A stretch of 64,000 nt of DNA, taken from NCBI RefSeq assembly GCF_029407905.1, contig NC_073629.1:52994801-53058800 (forward strand). Reading direction: 5' to 3'. A model generated the notes under the pieces. The model saw nothing but the letters and a program-made list of their open reading frames with translations, was not told the DNA's origin and ran no database searches. The position numbers and the translations under genes were made by a program. Positions 52,922 to 63,875 of this stretch are shown here, piece by piece. The stretch is from Bubalus kerabau. Lineage: Eukaryota; Chordata; Mammalia; Artiodactyla; Bovidae. Position 1 is the first letter of the stretch, and every line of letters starts with the position of its first letter.

Positions 52922-53442
52922 TATGACCAACTAGACAGCATATTAAAAAGCAGAGACATTACTTTGTCAACAAAGGTCCGTCTAGTCAAGGCTATGGTTT
53001 TTCCAGTGGTCATGTATGGATGTGAGAGTTGGACTCTAAAGAAAGCTGAGTGCTGAAGAATTGATGCTTTTGAACTGTGGTGTTGGAGAAGACTCTTGAG
53101 AGTCCCTTGGACTGCAAGGAGATCCAACCAGTCCATCCTAAAGAAGATCAGTCCTGGGTGTTCATTGGAAGGACTCATGTTGAAGCTGAAACTCCAATAC
53201 TTTGGCCACCTGATGCGAAGAGCTGACTCATTTGAAAAGACCCTGATGCTGGGAAAGATTGAGGGCAGGAGGAGAAGGGGATGACAGAGGATGAGATGGT
53301 TGGATGGCATCACCGACTCAATGGACATGGGTTTGGGTGGACTCCGGGAATTGGTGATGGACAGTGAAGCCTGGCGTGCTGCAGTTCATGGGGTCACAAA
53401 GAGTCAGACACAACTGAGCGACTGAACTGAACTGAACTGAGA
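52922..53442 (+). mobile_element. BovB copy 5, 5'-truncated, plus strand
   Basis: TATGACCAACTAGACAGCAT starts it, GTCATGTATGGATGTGAGAG follows, and GCGACTGAACTGAACTGAAC is the 3' tail with the ACTGA unit repeated. It covers only the end of the RT and the C-terminal region. A stop after KKAEC is visible at 53053, and a further frame at 53096-53284 holds the RRLLRVPW-type sequence. This is the only BovB here on the plus strand. Confidence 0.95.
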
Positions 53443-53559
53443 CAAGGAAAGGTGAAAATTATCATCCACTTAACAGTATTTGAGAACCCAAATCTCAGAG
53501 CATCCAATACAATCTAAGAGAAGTAGATGGTATATAGTAGGTAACCCCTTTGGACCTGT

Positions 53560-53670
53560 GGAGAGATGAAGTCTCAGAAGGATCAAACAACTAGCCAAAG
53601 TCACACAACTAGTAATGTCAGAGCTAAAGTTCAAACCCAAGATGCAACTCTTTCTGTGAAAAGAAGGCCA
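53560..53670 (-). mobile_element. MIR SINE fragment
   Basis: AGATGAAGTCTCAGAAGGAT, then GCCAAAGTCACACAACTAGT, then TAAAGTTCAAACCCAAGATG is the antisense MIR body. Confidence 0.82.
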
Positions 53671-54110
53671 GAAGGATAACAGCAGATTTTCCAATGCCCA
53701 ATATTGAATAAACTTTAGTAGGCCTGTTCCTCCGGCTGTATCAGGCAATTTTCCTGTTATGTGGTTTTTTTTTTTTATTTCACAAAGAGGCCTACTACCA
53801 GGTAAAGAGATTCTGGAGTAGACTGCATCCCCCTTGTAAATTATTAGCTTCCTTGATTACAAATCAACCTCATAGAGTTTGGCTATCATGGATCAATTTC
53901 CTGAGGCCTCTGAGGCACTGCTGGGGAAATGAAGAATGCGTTGTAGTGTTTTTAGACCTGAAAAACCTGATTTTCCAGTCATAGACCTCAGAGGCAATGA
54001 ACATGCTAGCAAGCAGTAACAGGGTTGTGGGGAACACTCTGGTTACCTGTGACCAAGTATGGGTGCACACCATCCACTGGCCAGCGGGATGGGTCTCCAG
54101 TAGGTCTTTT
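53671..54110. other. unique DNA, nothing recognised
   Basis: This includes a T14 run near 53765. No exon can be supported. Confidence 0.5.
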
Positions 54111-54114
54111 CAGC

Positions 54115-54225
54115 TGGGTGATGCTGGTACTGACTGTGACCTTGGGCATGTCACTACACCCTCAGTCCACCTGCAGTTTCTTCATCTATGAATGCCAAGG
54201 ATTTGGATAAAATTGTCTTGAAGGG
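54115..54225 (+). mobile_element. MIR SINE fragment
   Basis: CTGACTGTGACCTTGGGCAT, then GCAGTTTCTTCATCTATGAA is the MIR core, partly degraded. Confidence 0.7.
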
Positions 54226-54460
54226 CTTCTTCAAGGTTGGCAAACAAAAACAACAGCAGCAACCAGTGACACTGACAGGATATTTTCTACTGCAACTACA
54301 GGGATCAAGCATTCCTGCTGTCAGGTTACACACGATCTGGGAACGAGGCAAGCCCTCTTTCCTTCATTTTTTTCCCCACTTATTTTTGTCCTCCACTTTC
54401 ACCAGTCCTCAGCAAGACAATAACTGGGCCAGCCAAAGCCATCGTGCTTTGAGGAGTTCC
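54226..54460. other. unique DNA, nothing recognised
   Basis: No feature can be supported. Confidence 0.5.
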
Positions 54461-54472
54461 CATGCTTGATTG

Positions 54473-54684
54473 TGTGTGTGTAGATGGCTCAATGGTAAAG
54501 AATCCACCTGCCAATGCAGGAGACATGGGTTTGATCCCTGGGTGGGGAAGATCCCCAGGAGAAGGAAATGGAAACCCACTCCAGTATTCTTGCCTGGGAA
54601 ATCCCATGGACAAAGGAGCCTGGTGGGCTATAGACCATGGGCTTGCAAAGAGTCGGACACGACTGAGTGACTGAACAAAAACAA
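54473..54684 (+). mobile_element. Bov-tA SINE
   Basis: GATGGCTCAATGGTAAAGAA, GGTTTGATCCCTGGGTGGGG, CACTCCAGTATTCTTGCCTG and GAGTCGGACACGACTGAGTG give the full order. CATGCTTG on each side (54461-54468 and 54685-54692) is the likely TSD. Confidence 0.95.
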
Positions 54685-54692
54685 CATGCTTG

Positions 54693-55645
54693 GCTGAAAG
54701 GAGGAAATGGCGATGCTTCACATAGTCAGCAGTGCATAGCATCCTACAAGCACTCACTGAGTGGTAATGTTATCACAGGCCTGTGTCTACTGCTTGATCA
54801 CCTCCACTCATTTAAAAGTGTGACCTAAGCTCACAGCCCCAAAATGTCCCCAGAAGGGACTTGTTTCCCACCCAACTGGTTAGCTACTATTATCACACAG
54901 CCTCAGCCTTCTTATTCCTCTGTGTCCCATGGGCTTGGGCCTCGAGGTGACTCACAGCCAATCAGAAGCATGCCAACGTTCCCAGTTCCCAGGGGCATGG
55001 CCTCTGGATGCTCCTAAGTTCAGCACTGGAACAAACCTAGGTGGGCTCTATTGCAGCAGTTGGGGAAGCGGAGGAGAGAGGGGCAGGGAGAAGGACCCAG
55101 TATCCTTCCAATAGTGACCCTGGCCTCTAACTTCCTGTCTCCTGTGGTGGCCACTAGAGGCAAATACCATTCATTCCATTGCCTTCATCCTGTCCTTCTC
55201 TCTCTCCCTTCCTCCTGCTCTTAGGCAGTGTGTGGATTCAGGGTGGAGAGAAGTCATGTTTGTACCCCACACATGTACCACTAGTGTTGGGGTTGTGAGT
55301 AGTTCCATGGGAGGGCAACTGGGTAACAGAGGGAGAGAAGAACTATTTTTCAGTATATATCCTTTCACATAACTTTATACCAAGAGCATGAAATGCTTGT
55401 TCAATAAAATAAGTTTTTTTTTTTTTTAATTTAAATAATGTTTAATTAAAGTCATCTGACACAGATCTGATTCTATTTTCTGTTAGGGAAATCTTGGTGT
55501 TTCTTTGGTTTTGGTTTTTTTTCTTTTAATGTATATCAGATACCATCTCCAAGTTTCAGGTCAAAAATATTCTTTCTGTATCCATCTAAAGTCACTTTTG
55601 GTGGTCTGCCTTGAAACCACTGAGTATATCAAAGAAGAGAGTTTG
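54693..55645. other. unique DNA, nothing recognised
   Basis: A T-rich stretch is present at 55414-55428. Frames of 61-65 codons have no domain. Confidence 0.5.
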
Positions 55646-55659
55646 GAGAGTTGAAAAGA

Positions 55660-55790
55660 GGACAGGATTTAAAGTAAAGCCAACTTAAGTCTGAGTCCTG
55701 GTTCTACTATTTACTGGCTTGAGTAGGATTCTCAAGTTCATAAGGCTCAGTTTCTTCATCTCTCTAAAAGAAAATCAAGTTAACCTCCTT
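55660..55790 (+). mobile_element. MIR SINE, first of a pair
   Basis: AGTCTGAGTCCTGGTTCTAC, then AGGCTCAGTTTCTTCATCTC is the MIR body and core. A second MIR lies directly after it in the same orientation. Confidence 0.85.
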
Positions 55791-55799
55791 ATGTAAATC

Positions 55800-55985
55800 A
55801 CAGAGTGCAGAACATATTCTCTGGAATTAGGTTCGATTCCTGCAACTGTCACATCTTGTCTCATCTCTTGAAGTTTCACTTTCTTCATCTGTAAAATGGG
55901 GATACTAATAGTGTTGGCCTGAATTTTAAATGAGATGATGCATGGAACATCCTCAGTAAAATAAACTGTGCAGGGAAATAGCCAC
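55800..55985 (+). mobile_element. MIR SINE, second of a pair
   Basis: GGTTCGATTCCTGCAACTGT, then CTTTCTTCATCTGTAAAATG, then TTTAAATGAGATGATGCATG is a well-preserved MIR. Confidence 0.88.
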
Positions 55986-56212
55986 TTAATTTTTGCTCTT
56001 CCTATCAGGATGTTCTTGTGAGAATAAAGTAAGATGAAGTACCTGGTCCTAAAAAAACATGCATGTGTATTTTCAAAATTTATTTCCCCCTAGATTCTTT
56101 GTTGTGTGTGTGGAGAAATTCCCTGCTATCCGGCCTTTTAAACTGCTCTCTGTATTCATGAATTCAGTCTTCTTTTGCCTGCTCATTATAATGCTCTTCT
56201 GTGAAGAAATCA
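55986..56212. other. unique DNA, nothing recognised
   Basis: A 60-codon frame at 56059-56241 is hydrophobic but runs into a SINE and is not credible. Confidence 0.5.
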
Positions 56213-56429
56213 GACTTACCAGGTGGTTCAGTGGTAAATAATCCACCGGCCAATGCAGGAGACCCAAGAGATGTGGGTTCAATCCCTGGGTCAGGAAGAT
56301 GCCCCGGAGTAGGAAATGGCAACCCACTACAGTATTCTTGCTGGAAACTTCCATGGACAGAGGAACTTGGTGGGCTACAATCCGTGGGGTCACAAAGAGT
56401 TGGACACAACTGAGCATGCACACACACGA
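56213..56429 (+). mobile_element. Bov-tA SINE
   Basis: CCAGGTGGTTCAGTGGTAAA, then GGTTCAATCCCTGGGTCAGG, then GAGTTGGACACAACTGAGCA, with a short CA tail. Confidence 0.94.
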
Positions 56430-57660
56430 AGTAATCAACTGGAATGACTAAGAAGGAGAACTCAAAACTTCTCTAATGTGGGCCAATTCTTTGAAGTTTC
56501 ATCAGTCCATGCATCCATCCATTCATCTATTCATCCACTGAAAATGGCTGGTCCTGGGATTGCAGAACTGATTAGCACAGATGTGGTCCTTCCCCTCAGC
56601 CATGAGGAAGTAGCCTCTCTGAGGAAGTCAGATGTGAGGAAGGTATAAACCCCATCTTCTGTTGCATTCTCAGACTAAGACGCTTGTAAGAAAGTTGCAT
56701 TTACTCACCAAATACCCGCTAAGTTTTGGGCTGAGTATCCAGGAAAAACTCCAATTAAATAAATTACAGTTCCACAGACAAAAGTGGGAAAGGCAGCCCC
56801 TTTAATGTTATGTATCTAAGAATCACTCTTACTCTGAGGTTAATGATGCCATTCCCTCAGAGCTTATATAACATACAGCAACTTATTGGTATTTCAGGCA
56901 TTGTGGGCCTGAATGAAAATGCCAGAGAAAAGTCCAGAATTTTTCAGATTTCCTTTACTCTCAGGCTAATGTTCATCCTGTAGGGGTACCTGAGACTGAA
57001 TGTGGCCAAGCAGGCTAATGGATTTGGAAACAGCAAAGAGCCATCCAAATACAAGGCATAAGTGCCACTATTGCAGCTGCCGCCAAGAGCTTCTGGTGAC
57101 CTCAGTCTGGGTTTGTATGACTGGAGTTGGATGGAATTACATCTCAGCCGCTCAGTCAGTCAACAGTAACAGAGCGTCCCCTGACTGCCAGTGCTGGGAT
57201 ACTGCCCTGATAAGGAAGACTGAGGAGACTCTCTAGACAGAGGAGGTGGGGCCGTAAGCGAGGATGCAGGACATTCCAACAAAGCAGAGGGCTTAGGCCT
57301 GTGATGCTGAACTTGCTCAAAGTGAACTCCGATAAGGTCTTCCTGTGTCTAGAGCCATGCTGCCTGCTTGTTCACAGAGCTGGTCAGAAGGCAGCGTGAT
57401 GGAAAGAAGGACACAGGGGGCCAGGGAAACACGGGATAAGCTCACAGCGCTCGATGACACATCAGTATACGTGTCTAGAGCTCAGACTGTTTAGTCATTG
57501 AGGGAGGAATTGTGAAAAAAAAGGTAAAAGGATGTCTAAGGACACTCCAGTTCCAAAAGAAGGTCTGATTCAGAATCAGAGAACAGGCACTGCCATAAAG
57601 ACCCTTCCCATCACTCTGACGTGTACTTGACTGGCTCTAGCTCTCTTTCTCTGTCACACA
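56430..57660. other. unique DNA, nothing recognised
   Basis: A CATCCATCCATTCATCTATT patch near 56510 is a short ATCC-type low-complexity run. A 78-codon frame at 57000-57236 has no domain. Confidence 0.5.
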
Positions 57661-57694
57661 CAAACACAGACACAGACACACACACACACACACA
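57656..57694. repeat. imperfect (CA)n microsatellite
   Basis: CACACAAACACAGACACAGA followed by a pure CA run of nine units. Confidence 0.93.
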
Positions 57695-57865
57695 TCATTG
57701 CTGCAGAGTGAGAACACAGGTCATTGGCTTCCAGTCATGCATTTCATTCCAGTATTACTGAATGACAGTGGTGGGGGGGTCTTCTTGGCCCTCAAAATCC
57801 AAGCAAAATTGTATAGTGTCTGCCATATATGTCATGCCCCAATTCCCAGGAGCTGTGGAAGTTGA

Positions 57866-58070
57866 AGTGTTAGTCATTCAATCATGTCCAACTCTTTGCA
57901 AGACCATGAATTTGCCCAACCAGGTTCCTCTGTCCATGGGATTCTCTAGGCAAGAATACTGGAGTGGGTTGCCATTCCTTTCTCCAGGGGATCTTCCTGA
58001 CTCAGGGATCAAACTCAGGTCTTCCAAATTGCAGGTGAATTCTTTACCGTCTGAGCCACCAGGGAAGCCC
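57866..58070 (-). mobile_element. Bov-tA SINE
   Basis: The antisense copy runs from GTTAGTCATTCAATCATGTC to CGTCTGAGCCACCAGGGAAG. It is followed at once by a partial second copy of its own middle and 5' part. Confidence 0.93.
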
Positions 58071-58190
58071 AAGAATACTGGAGTGGGTAGCCTATCCCTT
58101 CTCCAGGGGAACTTTCTGACCCAGGAATCGAACTGGGGTCTCCTGCATTGCAGCTGGGTTCTTTACCATCTGAATCACCATGGAAGTCCC
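58071..58190 (-). mobile_element. partial Bov-tA, tandem with the previous copy
   Basis: AAGAATACTGGAGTGGGTAG, then GGAATCGAACTGGGGTCTCC, then ACCATCTGAATCACCATGGA repeats the part of Bov-tA from the middle to the tRNA-like end. The join at 58070/58071 has no spacer, so it is a tandem partial unit rather than two independent insertions with their own tails. Confidence 0.88.
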
Positions 58191-58304
58191 TCCTGAATAT
58201 ATCTGATACCATATCCGAATATGTGTGCCTATAAGTGACCTCCTCCACCCCTTAGCTCCAGGGCAAAGGATTATGTCATATTTTCCTATGTCTGGTCCCA
58301 GTCT

Positions 58305-58485
58305 GGGTTTCCCTGGTTGCTCAGTGGTTAAGAATCTACCTGCAGAGCAGGAGACGTGGGTTTGATCCCTGAGTTGGGAAGATCCCCTGGTATTTTTGCT
58401 AGGAAAATCCCATGAACAGAGGGCTATGGTCCACGGGGTCACAAAGAGTCAGACAGGAATGAGCGACCAAGCAGCAACAGCAGCA
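58305..58485 (+). mobile_element. Bov-tA SINE
   Basis: GGTTTCCCTGGTTGCTCAGT, then GGTTTGATCCCTGAGTTGGG, then GAATGAGCGACCAAGCAGCA, with a small internal deletion before GGTATTTTTGCTAGG. A perfect 10-bp TSD, GTCCCAGTCT, lies at 58295-58304 and 58486-58495. Confidence 0.95.
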
Positions 58486-58495
58486 GTCCCAGTCT

Positions 58496-58980
58496 ACACC
58501 TGGTATCTAGTAAGAGTTCAAAATTATTGGATGAATAATTTCTTCCTAAATAAAATGAAGGGAGGAATGGTGCCAAAGTTTCACTGAGATTACTCTGAAT
58601 GACAGGTCAAGGCCAACTGAGGAGAAAAATGTGTCGAAGTCAATAAAAGTTGTTTCTCATCCAGGATCTTCCCTGCCCTGTCTGCTTCTGGTACCTTTGA
58701 GAGTCCCAGTCCAACCCCAGGCTGCTGAGACATTGACTGGCAACAACATTGTTAATTGGTAGAACTTCAACACATTTGTTCCCCTGACTCAGGCTATTTG
58801 CTTTAAGAGGCTTATTCCACTTCCTCTCCACCCTTCCAACTAGATCAAGTAATACTGCTCCACACAGCCCTCCCCGCCCAGGCTAATCCTTTACCCAACC
58901 AGATCCAGAACTGACCTCATAGCTCTCTAGCTGGGTTCACTTAACGCTTTGTGAGAACTTGCTTCCACAAACAAACACTC
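58496..58980. other. unique DNA, nothing recognised
   Basis: No feature can be supported. Confidence 0.5.
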
Positions 58981-58984
58981 TGCA

Positions 58985-59115
58985 ACTCTTTGCTTCTTGA
59001 TCTCACCCCACTAGATGCTGAGCATTTTTGTAATTCCTCCCTCAACCCCAGTGCCTAGCTCAATGCTGGAAACACAGGAAGCCTTGGTAAATGTTTGCAA
59101 AATGAATGAATAATG
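58985..59115 (-). mobile_element. L2 LINE 3' end
   Basis: CCACTAGATGCTGAGCATTT, then CAACCCCAGTGCCTAGCTCA, then AAATGTTTGCAAAATGAATG is the antisense L2 terminus. Confidence 0.65.
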
Positions 59116-59880
59116 AAAAAATGGAGTGTGAGTGCAGTCATTTTGAGGTTCAATGAGCAAAAGTAGCAGAAATGCTTATGGCCAACAAGGAGAGTGTCAA
59201 AAAATGTATTAATCAAAGGAAAAGTGGAGTGTTCATTTGGCATTGAGCAGATATGTCATTTGACAAAGCATGCAGAGAGAGGACTGGGTTCTCTAAACAC
59301 CAACTCAATGTTTTCTCATAGTGTTTTTATCATCTCTGTCAAGTTGTTTTTGTTTGTGTTTTGCAGCCTTTGGGGAATTACAACATTGGGTCATTGTGTG
59401 CTGGGTTTCACAATTCTCCCCCTTTCCCATCAAGAGTGTACCATGAGGCACGTACAATGACTGCTTTTTATAAATCCAAGAATGTAAATTATATTAGTTT
59501 TGCAAACTTCATGATACTCCTTGGACTTGGACGTAACTGGCAACACCTGCGGCTGTTTCAAAATCAGACCTAAGAATGGTGTCTTCGCAACGTGTTCAGC
59601 AGGGCTCCCTCAGTTAAGAAAGAATGCGCAGTTCCCCGCCTACAGGTCTTCTTTAGATGTGCCTCTGCTCCTGGGCTTAGAATTTGTGTTCAATTCAGTA
59701 GGAACCTAGGGATCAGTGGCAGGATGGTCCACATTATTGAGGAGTCCAAAACCTAGGCAGAAGTAAGCATTTTCCTTCAAAATAGTCCATTAATTTAGGC
59801 AAAGAGTTTTGACTTTAATTATCAAACTAATTGTTTTCTACACATGACTTTGTATAGACCTCTGGCATCCAAAACTAACT
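59116..59880. other. unique DNA, nothing recognised
   Basis: Frames of 62-88 codons (59194-59709) have no domain. Confidence 0.5.
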
Positions 59881-59884
59881 ACTA

Positions 59885-60125
59885 GTCACTTAGGACTACT
59901 GAGCACTTCAAATGTGGCCAGACTGAATTTTGAAAGCTTAGTACCAAAAAAATCTCAATTTTAACATTGATCACATATTAAAATAACATTTAATGTATTA
60001 AGTATATTAAATATATTATTAAAATTAATTATACCTACTCCTTTTTTTAAATGTGGCTACTAGAAAACTTTATATTACACACATGGTTTGCATTATATTT
60101 TCACTACAGTGTAGCCAATGCCTGT
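59885..60125. mobile_element. probable ancient DNA transposon (MER type)
   Basis: CTACTGAGCACTTCAAATGT, then GACTGAATTTTGAAAGCTTA, then a long A/T-only middle, then AATGTGGCTACTAGAAAACT resembles a palindromic old element seen across mammals. I am not sure of the family name. Confidence 0.4.
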
Positions 60126-61215
60126 ACATTCTCAGCAGAGTAATGAAGCAAAAAATCATACAGATTGGATCACTAACAGAGTGAAAGAATTTATTCCAGG
60201 GGAAAAAAGATAGTCTATTTTAGATAAAAACAAAATTTTGCTTAAATATAAATTCTGCCATGATTTCCATTTCACAGTGCAATCCACCAAATGAGCTAAT
60301 GCTCAGAGTTTATAACGAATGAAAATCACTGACTATTATAGCATTAGTGGGCACAAAAAAGATGTCAAACTGCCATTTCCTCTTGAATGAAACACCCTAC
60401 CGAAACCTTTGGACTGTCATGATTGTTTTATGTATTTTCTTCCATCATCTCTGAACTGTGAGCTCCTTAAGAACAGAGACCTTGTGTTAATCATCTGTTG
60501 GAGTGGCCACTCAACCTAGTATGCCCAGGAGTGAGGGGTTTCTGGGCCATGGGACTTCCAGAGCTAAAATTAGAGGACAATTAGGATCTGGTTGGTCATC
60601 CTAGGAGGGGAAATATCCCCCAAATCCTTCAGTATTCCCTCTGTTTGATATGTGATAAGTGCTCAATAAACGTTAAAAACTTGTCCTGAAAACTGTGGAC
60701 TTGCTTTGAATGCTTTTCCCATTTGTGTATAGATAGCCCTGATAGAACCGAAGTCCCTTCAAAATTAAGGAAGGATTAGTATGAGGTGTTTTAAAAAACA
60801 TAACGATTGGCTACTGCATTTGAGACTCCCTGCCCAGTATCAGCACTGCAAGAACTATCTTTGGTTCCTGTCAATGAAACTTTCATCTTCCTCTCCTTGG
60901 CTCCATCCCCACCAACTTCACCAGGGCCCTAACCTGCCCCTGCTGACTTAGGGGGCCTTCACCATTGCCAGGATCCTACTCAGGTCTCCTTCACTACTCC
61001 TTCAACAACAGCTAGTTGTTTGAGCTAAAAGAGTTCCGATATATATTGTCTATCAAGCAAATGCACTACAGTTGTATGTTTAGGGTGGGGGAGAAATGAG
61101 GGAAATATGTGACAGATAAAAGAGCTAAGAAACAAAGAATTCTTTGATCTGCTACTGACTTCATTCAGGAAAAAATATTACTGTACGTGGTACCTGGACT
61201 GTGTGACCCTAGCTC
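60126..61215. other. mostly unique DNA; weak L2-like match near 60445-60680
   Basis: CTGTGAGCTCCTTAAGAACA at 60456 and GATAAGTGCTCAATAAACGT at 60653 resemble two L2 3'-end blocks, with a gap between them. The rest is unrecognised. No exon can be supported. Confidence 0.4.
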
Positions 61216-61224
61216 AAGGCCATG

Positions 61225-61435
61225 GAGTGGTTAAGAGCCTGGGCTCCAGAATCACAGTCCTAGGTTTAAATCTAGCTCTGTAAACTGATGAACTTCTCTA
61301 GGCTGAGTTTCTTATCTGTACATGGTAACAAGTGTACCCACCTCAATGGCTTATTCTAAAGAGTAAATGGATGGATGTAAGGTGTTCTGTGCAGGTCTTA
61401 GCACATAGGAAGTGCTGCATGTAAGCGCCAACCAT
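61225..61435 (+). mobile_element. MIR SINE
   Basis: GTGGTTAAGAGCCTGGGCTC, CCTAGGTTTAAATCTAGCTC, GAGTTTCTTATCTGTACATG, then GTCTTAGCACATAGGAAGTG is a nearly complete MIR. Confidence 0.9.
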
Positions 61436-61519
61436 AATATCCTGTCATTCAAGGCCAAGAGAAAAAATTGGTACAAAGAAAGATTATGGACTTCAGATGA
61501 AGATCTAGAAATGTTTTTC

Positions 61520-61690
61520 AGGCCCATGCAATTGTGATCCTAGACAAGTAATTTAGTCTCTCTGAGCTTCAGTTTACCTTTTTGTCAGGTAGAACCCCAT
61601 ATTGTAGGACTGCTGTGAAAATTAAATAGGACATAATTGAGTTTGGTATCCCAGCACAGAGTGATCAATCAATATAATCAGTAAGATCTT
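61520..61690 (+). mobile_element. MIR SINE
   Basis: GTGATCCTAGACAAGTAATT, then GAGCTTCAGTTTACCTTTTT, then GACTGCTGTGAAAATTAAAT is a diverged MIR. Confidence 0.75.
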
Positions 61691-62097
61691 TTTTGTATTC
61701 AACTTCTCTCTTTCTCCAATCTGAGAAACCCACCAGCTTTCCTATCTTCCAGCACATTTTGCATTCCCAACTCCCATGTATACAGTCCAGTCCCACTATC
61801 TCATCTCTGAAAAATGAGTCTTCCTAGCACTCAGCAACAGCTTGAACACACCTCCTCAAATGTTCTTCCCTCTTCCAGGCAAAGAAAGCAATTCTCTTCT
61901 TAGTTAATTGTCCTCTCATTCTATCCACTCTGATAAGTGAAGTGCATTGCTCTTGGATAAAACAGTTAAAAGATACCAGTAATTCATAGAAAATGGAAAC
62001 ATAGAGAAAAGTAATGATAACACAGTGAATTTCATAAACTGATTTACATATCCTTTCTCCTTTTGGAAATTAGTGCTAATTTAAAAAAAAATTTTCT
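61691..62097. other. unique DNA, nothing recognised
   Basis: No feature can be supported. Confidence 0.5.
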
Positions 62098-62110
62098 ATA
62101 AGCATGGTAA

Positions 62111-62389
62111 TGGAGAAGGCAATGGCAGCCCCCTCCAGTCCTCTTGCCTGGAAAATCCCATGGGCGGAGAAGCCTGGTAGGCTGCAGTCCATGGGGTCAC
62201 GAAGAGTCGGGCACGACTGAGCGACTTCACTTTCACTTTTCACTTTCATGCATTGGAGCAGGAAACGGCAACTCACTCCAGTGTTCTTGCCTGGAGAATC
62301 CCAGGGATGGGGGAGCCTGGTGGACTGCCGTCTATGGGGTTGCACAGAGTCGGACACGACTGAAGTGACTTAGTAGCAGCAGCAGCAGC
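62111..62389 (+). mobile_element. BOV-A2 SINE
   Basis: The complete dimer runs from TGGAGAAGGCAATGGCAGCC to GTAGCAGCAGCAGCAGC. A perfect 13-bp TSD, ATAAGCATGGTAA, lies at 62098-62110 and 62390-62402. It looks young. Confidence 0.97.
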
Positions 62390-62402
62390 ATAAGCATGGT
62401 AA

Positions 62403-62725
62403 AGATATATGATAGCTGCTATTTTTCAAAGTCTTTCCTTGGCAAAATTAAAAGTAGTCAGGCCTGTGTTGATCACCAAAATGTTTTTGGTTTTGTCTAT
62501 TTGTTTTCCTATTTTACTGGTTGGTAAAAAAACAAAAAAATCTTGGAATTACTTACAGTATACAATAGAAAGAAAAGAAATAAAGGAGATGGAGAAGGAG
62601 AGATGTAAGAAGGGCTGGTCAGAATTTGGATTCTCCATGTGACCACCATCTGCTGATTAGATGGGGGCCCCAGTAATTCTGTCTAGGTTGCTAACCAGGT
62701 ACCCATGTAAGACTGTCTATAGTTA
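62403..62725. other. unique DNA, nothing recognised
   Basis: A 77-codon frame at 62409-62642 has no domain. Confidence 0.5.
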
Positions 62726-62727
62726 AG

Positions 62728-63043
62728 AGTACATTTGGCTGTCTGTATCTGTGGGTTCTACATCACAGAGTCAATCAACCACAGATTGAAAATATTTGAA
62801 AAAAATTCAGAAAGTTCTAAAAACCAAAACTTGGATTTGCCAGCATGTGCAACTATTTACATATCATTTACATTGTATCAGGTGTTTATACATAATCTAG
62901 AGATGATTTGAAGTATACCAGAGGATGTGTATAGATTATATGCAATACTATGTCATATTGTATAAGGGGCTCGAGCACACACAGATTTGGTATCTGTGGA
63001 GGGGTCCTGGAACCAACCTCCTACAGACTCTGAAGGACAACTA
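62728..63043. mobile_element. Tigger-like (TcMar) non-autonomous DNA transposon
   Basis: GGCTGTCTGTATCTGTGGGT, then CAACTATTTACATATCATTT, then TCTAGAGATGATTTGAAGTA, then GTATCTGTGGAGGGGTCCTG, then CTCTGAAGGACAACTATA follows a known mammalian Tigger-derived element. The ends form inverted repeats of roughly 25 bases, diverged, with TA at the edges as expected for this superfamily. Confidence 0.7.
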
Positions 63044-63337
63044 TAAATTCTCTTGCTAGAACCTATGAATGATCATCTCTTTCTACTTTGTAACAGGTAA
63101 GGCTGGCTCCACCAGCTCTAAAGGAATGATTTTCAAACTTCAAGGTGCATCACAAATGCCTTAAAAGATAAACTCTGGAATTTAGGGCCCACCCACAGAC
63201 ACTCTGAGTCAGTTCTTTTGGGGTATCTACATTTTAAACAAACATGCTGGAAATTGCTGATGCTGGTAGTCCTCAGGCCAGCCAGACCTTGCAAACACAA
63301 ATACTGACCGTTCTGCTCTCTCCTGTATCTCCACAGG
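63044..63337. other. unique DNA, nothing recognised
   Basis: No feature can be supported. Confidence 0.45.
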
Positions 63338-63348
63338 CTGCCCTGCCC

Positions 63349-63626
63349 CTGCTGCTGCTGCTGCTTCCAAGTCGCTTCAGTCGTGTTGGACTCTGTGTGA
63401 CCCCATAGACAGCAGCCCACCAGGCTCCCCTGTCCCTGGGATTCTCCAGGCAAGAACACTGGAGTGGGTTGCCATTTCCTTCTCCAATGCAGGATAGTGA
63501 AAAGTGAAAGTGAAGTCGCTCAGTCGTGTCTGACTCTTAGGGACCTCATGGACTGCAGCCCATCAGGCTCCTTCGTCCATGGGATTTTCCAGGCAAGAGT
63601 ACTGGAGTGGGGTGCCATTGCCTTCT
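63349..63626 (-). mobile_element. BOV-A2 SINE
   Basis: The antisense dimer begins with (CTG)n and ends GTGCCATTGCCTTCT. A perfect 11-bp TSD, CTGCCCTGCCC, lies at 63338-63348 and 63627-63637. Confidence 0.97.
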
Positions 63627-63637
63627 CTGCCCTGCCC

Positions 63638-63875
63638 GTAGCCTCCATCTTTTCCAGTGTCTGTTCTGATACTACACCTGTTTTCACATTTGTGCTCCTC
63701 AGGTTTTCCTTGCAACCTTAGTAATGAAAAGGCTCTGATGGTTCTAGATGGTAAGTTCTTCTACCAAAGTGAGGTCTTATTCCAGGTCTTGGCCATGTAG
63801 GAATTTTGAATGTCTCGAGGTCCTGAGACAGAGCAGTACACCTTCTACCTTCTCTGTCGCTATTTCCAACACACA
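63638..63875. other. unique DNA, nothing recognised
   Basis: This is the spacer between two BOV-A2 copies in the same orientation. Confidence 0.5.

Noticed and set aside
56059..56241. 60-codon hydrophobic frame resembling a membrane peptide
   Set aside because: It runs into a Bov-tA SINE, and it has no supporting context or second exon.
63320..63342. Pyrimidine-rich tract ending in CCACAG, like a splice acceptor
   Set aside because: It is next to a SINE insertion site, no open coding frame or donor follows, and such tracts are common by chance.
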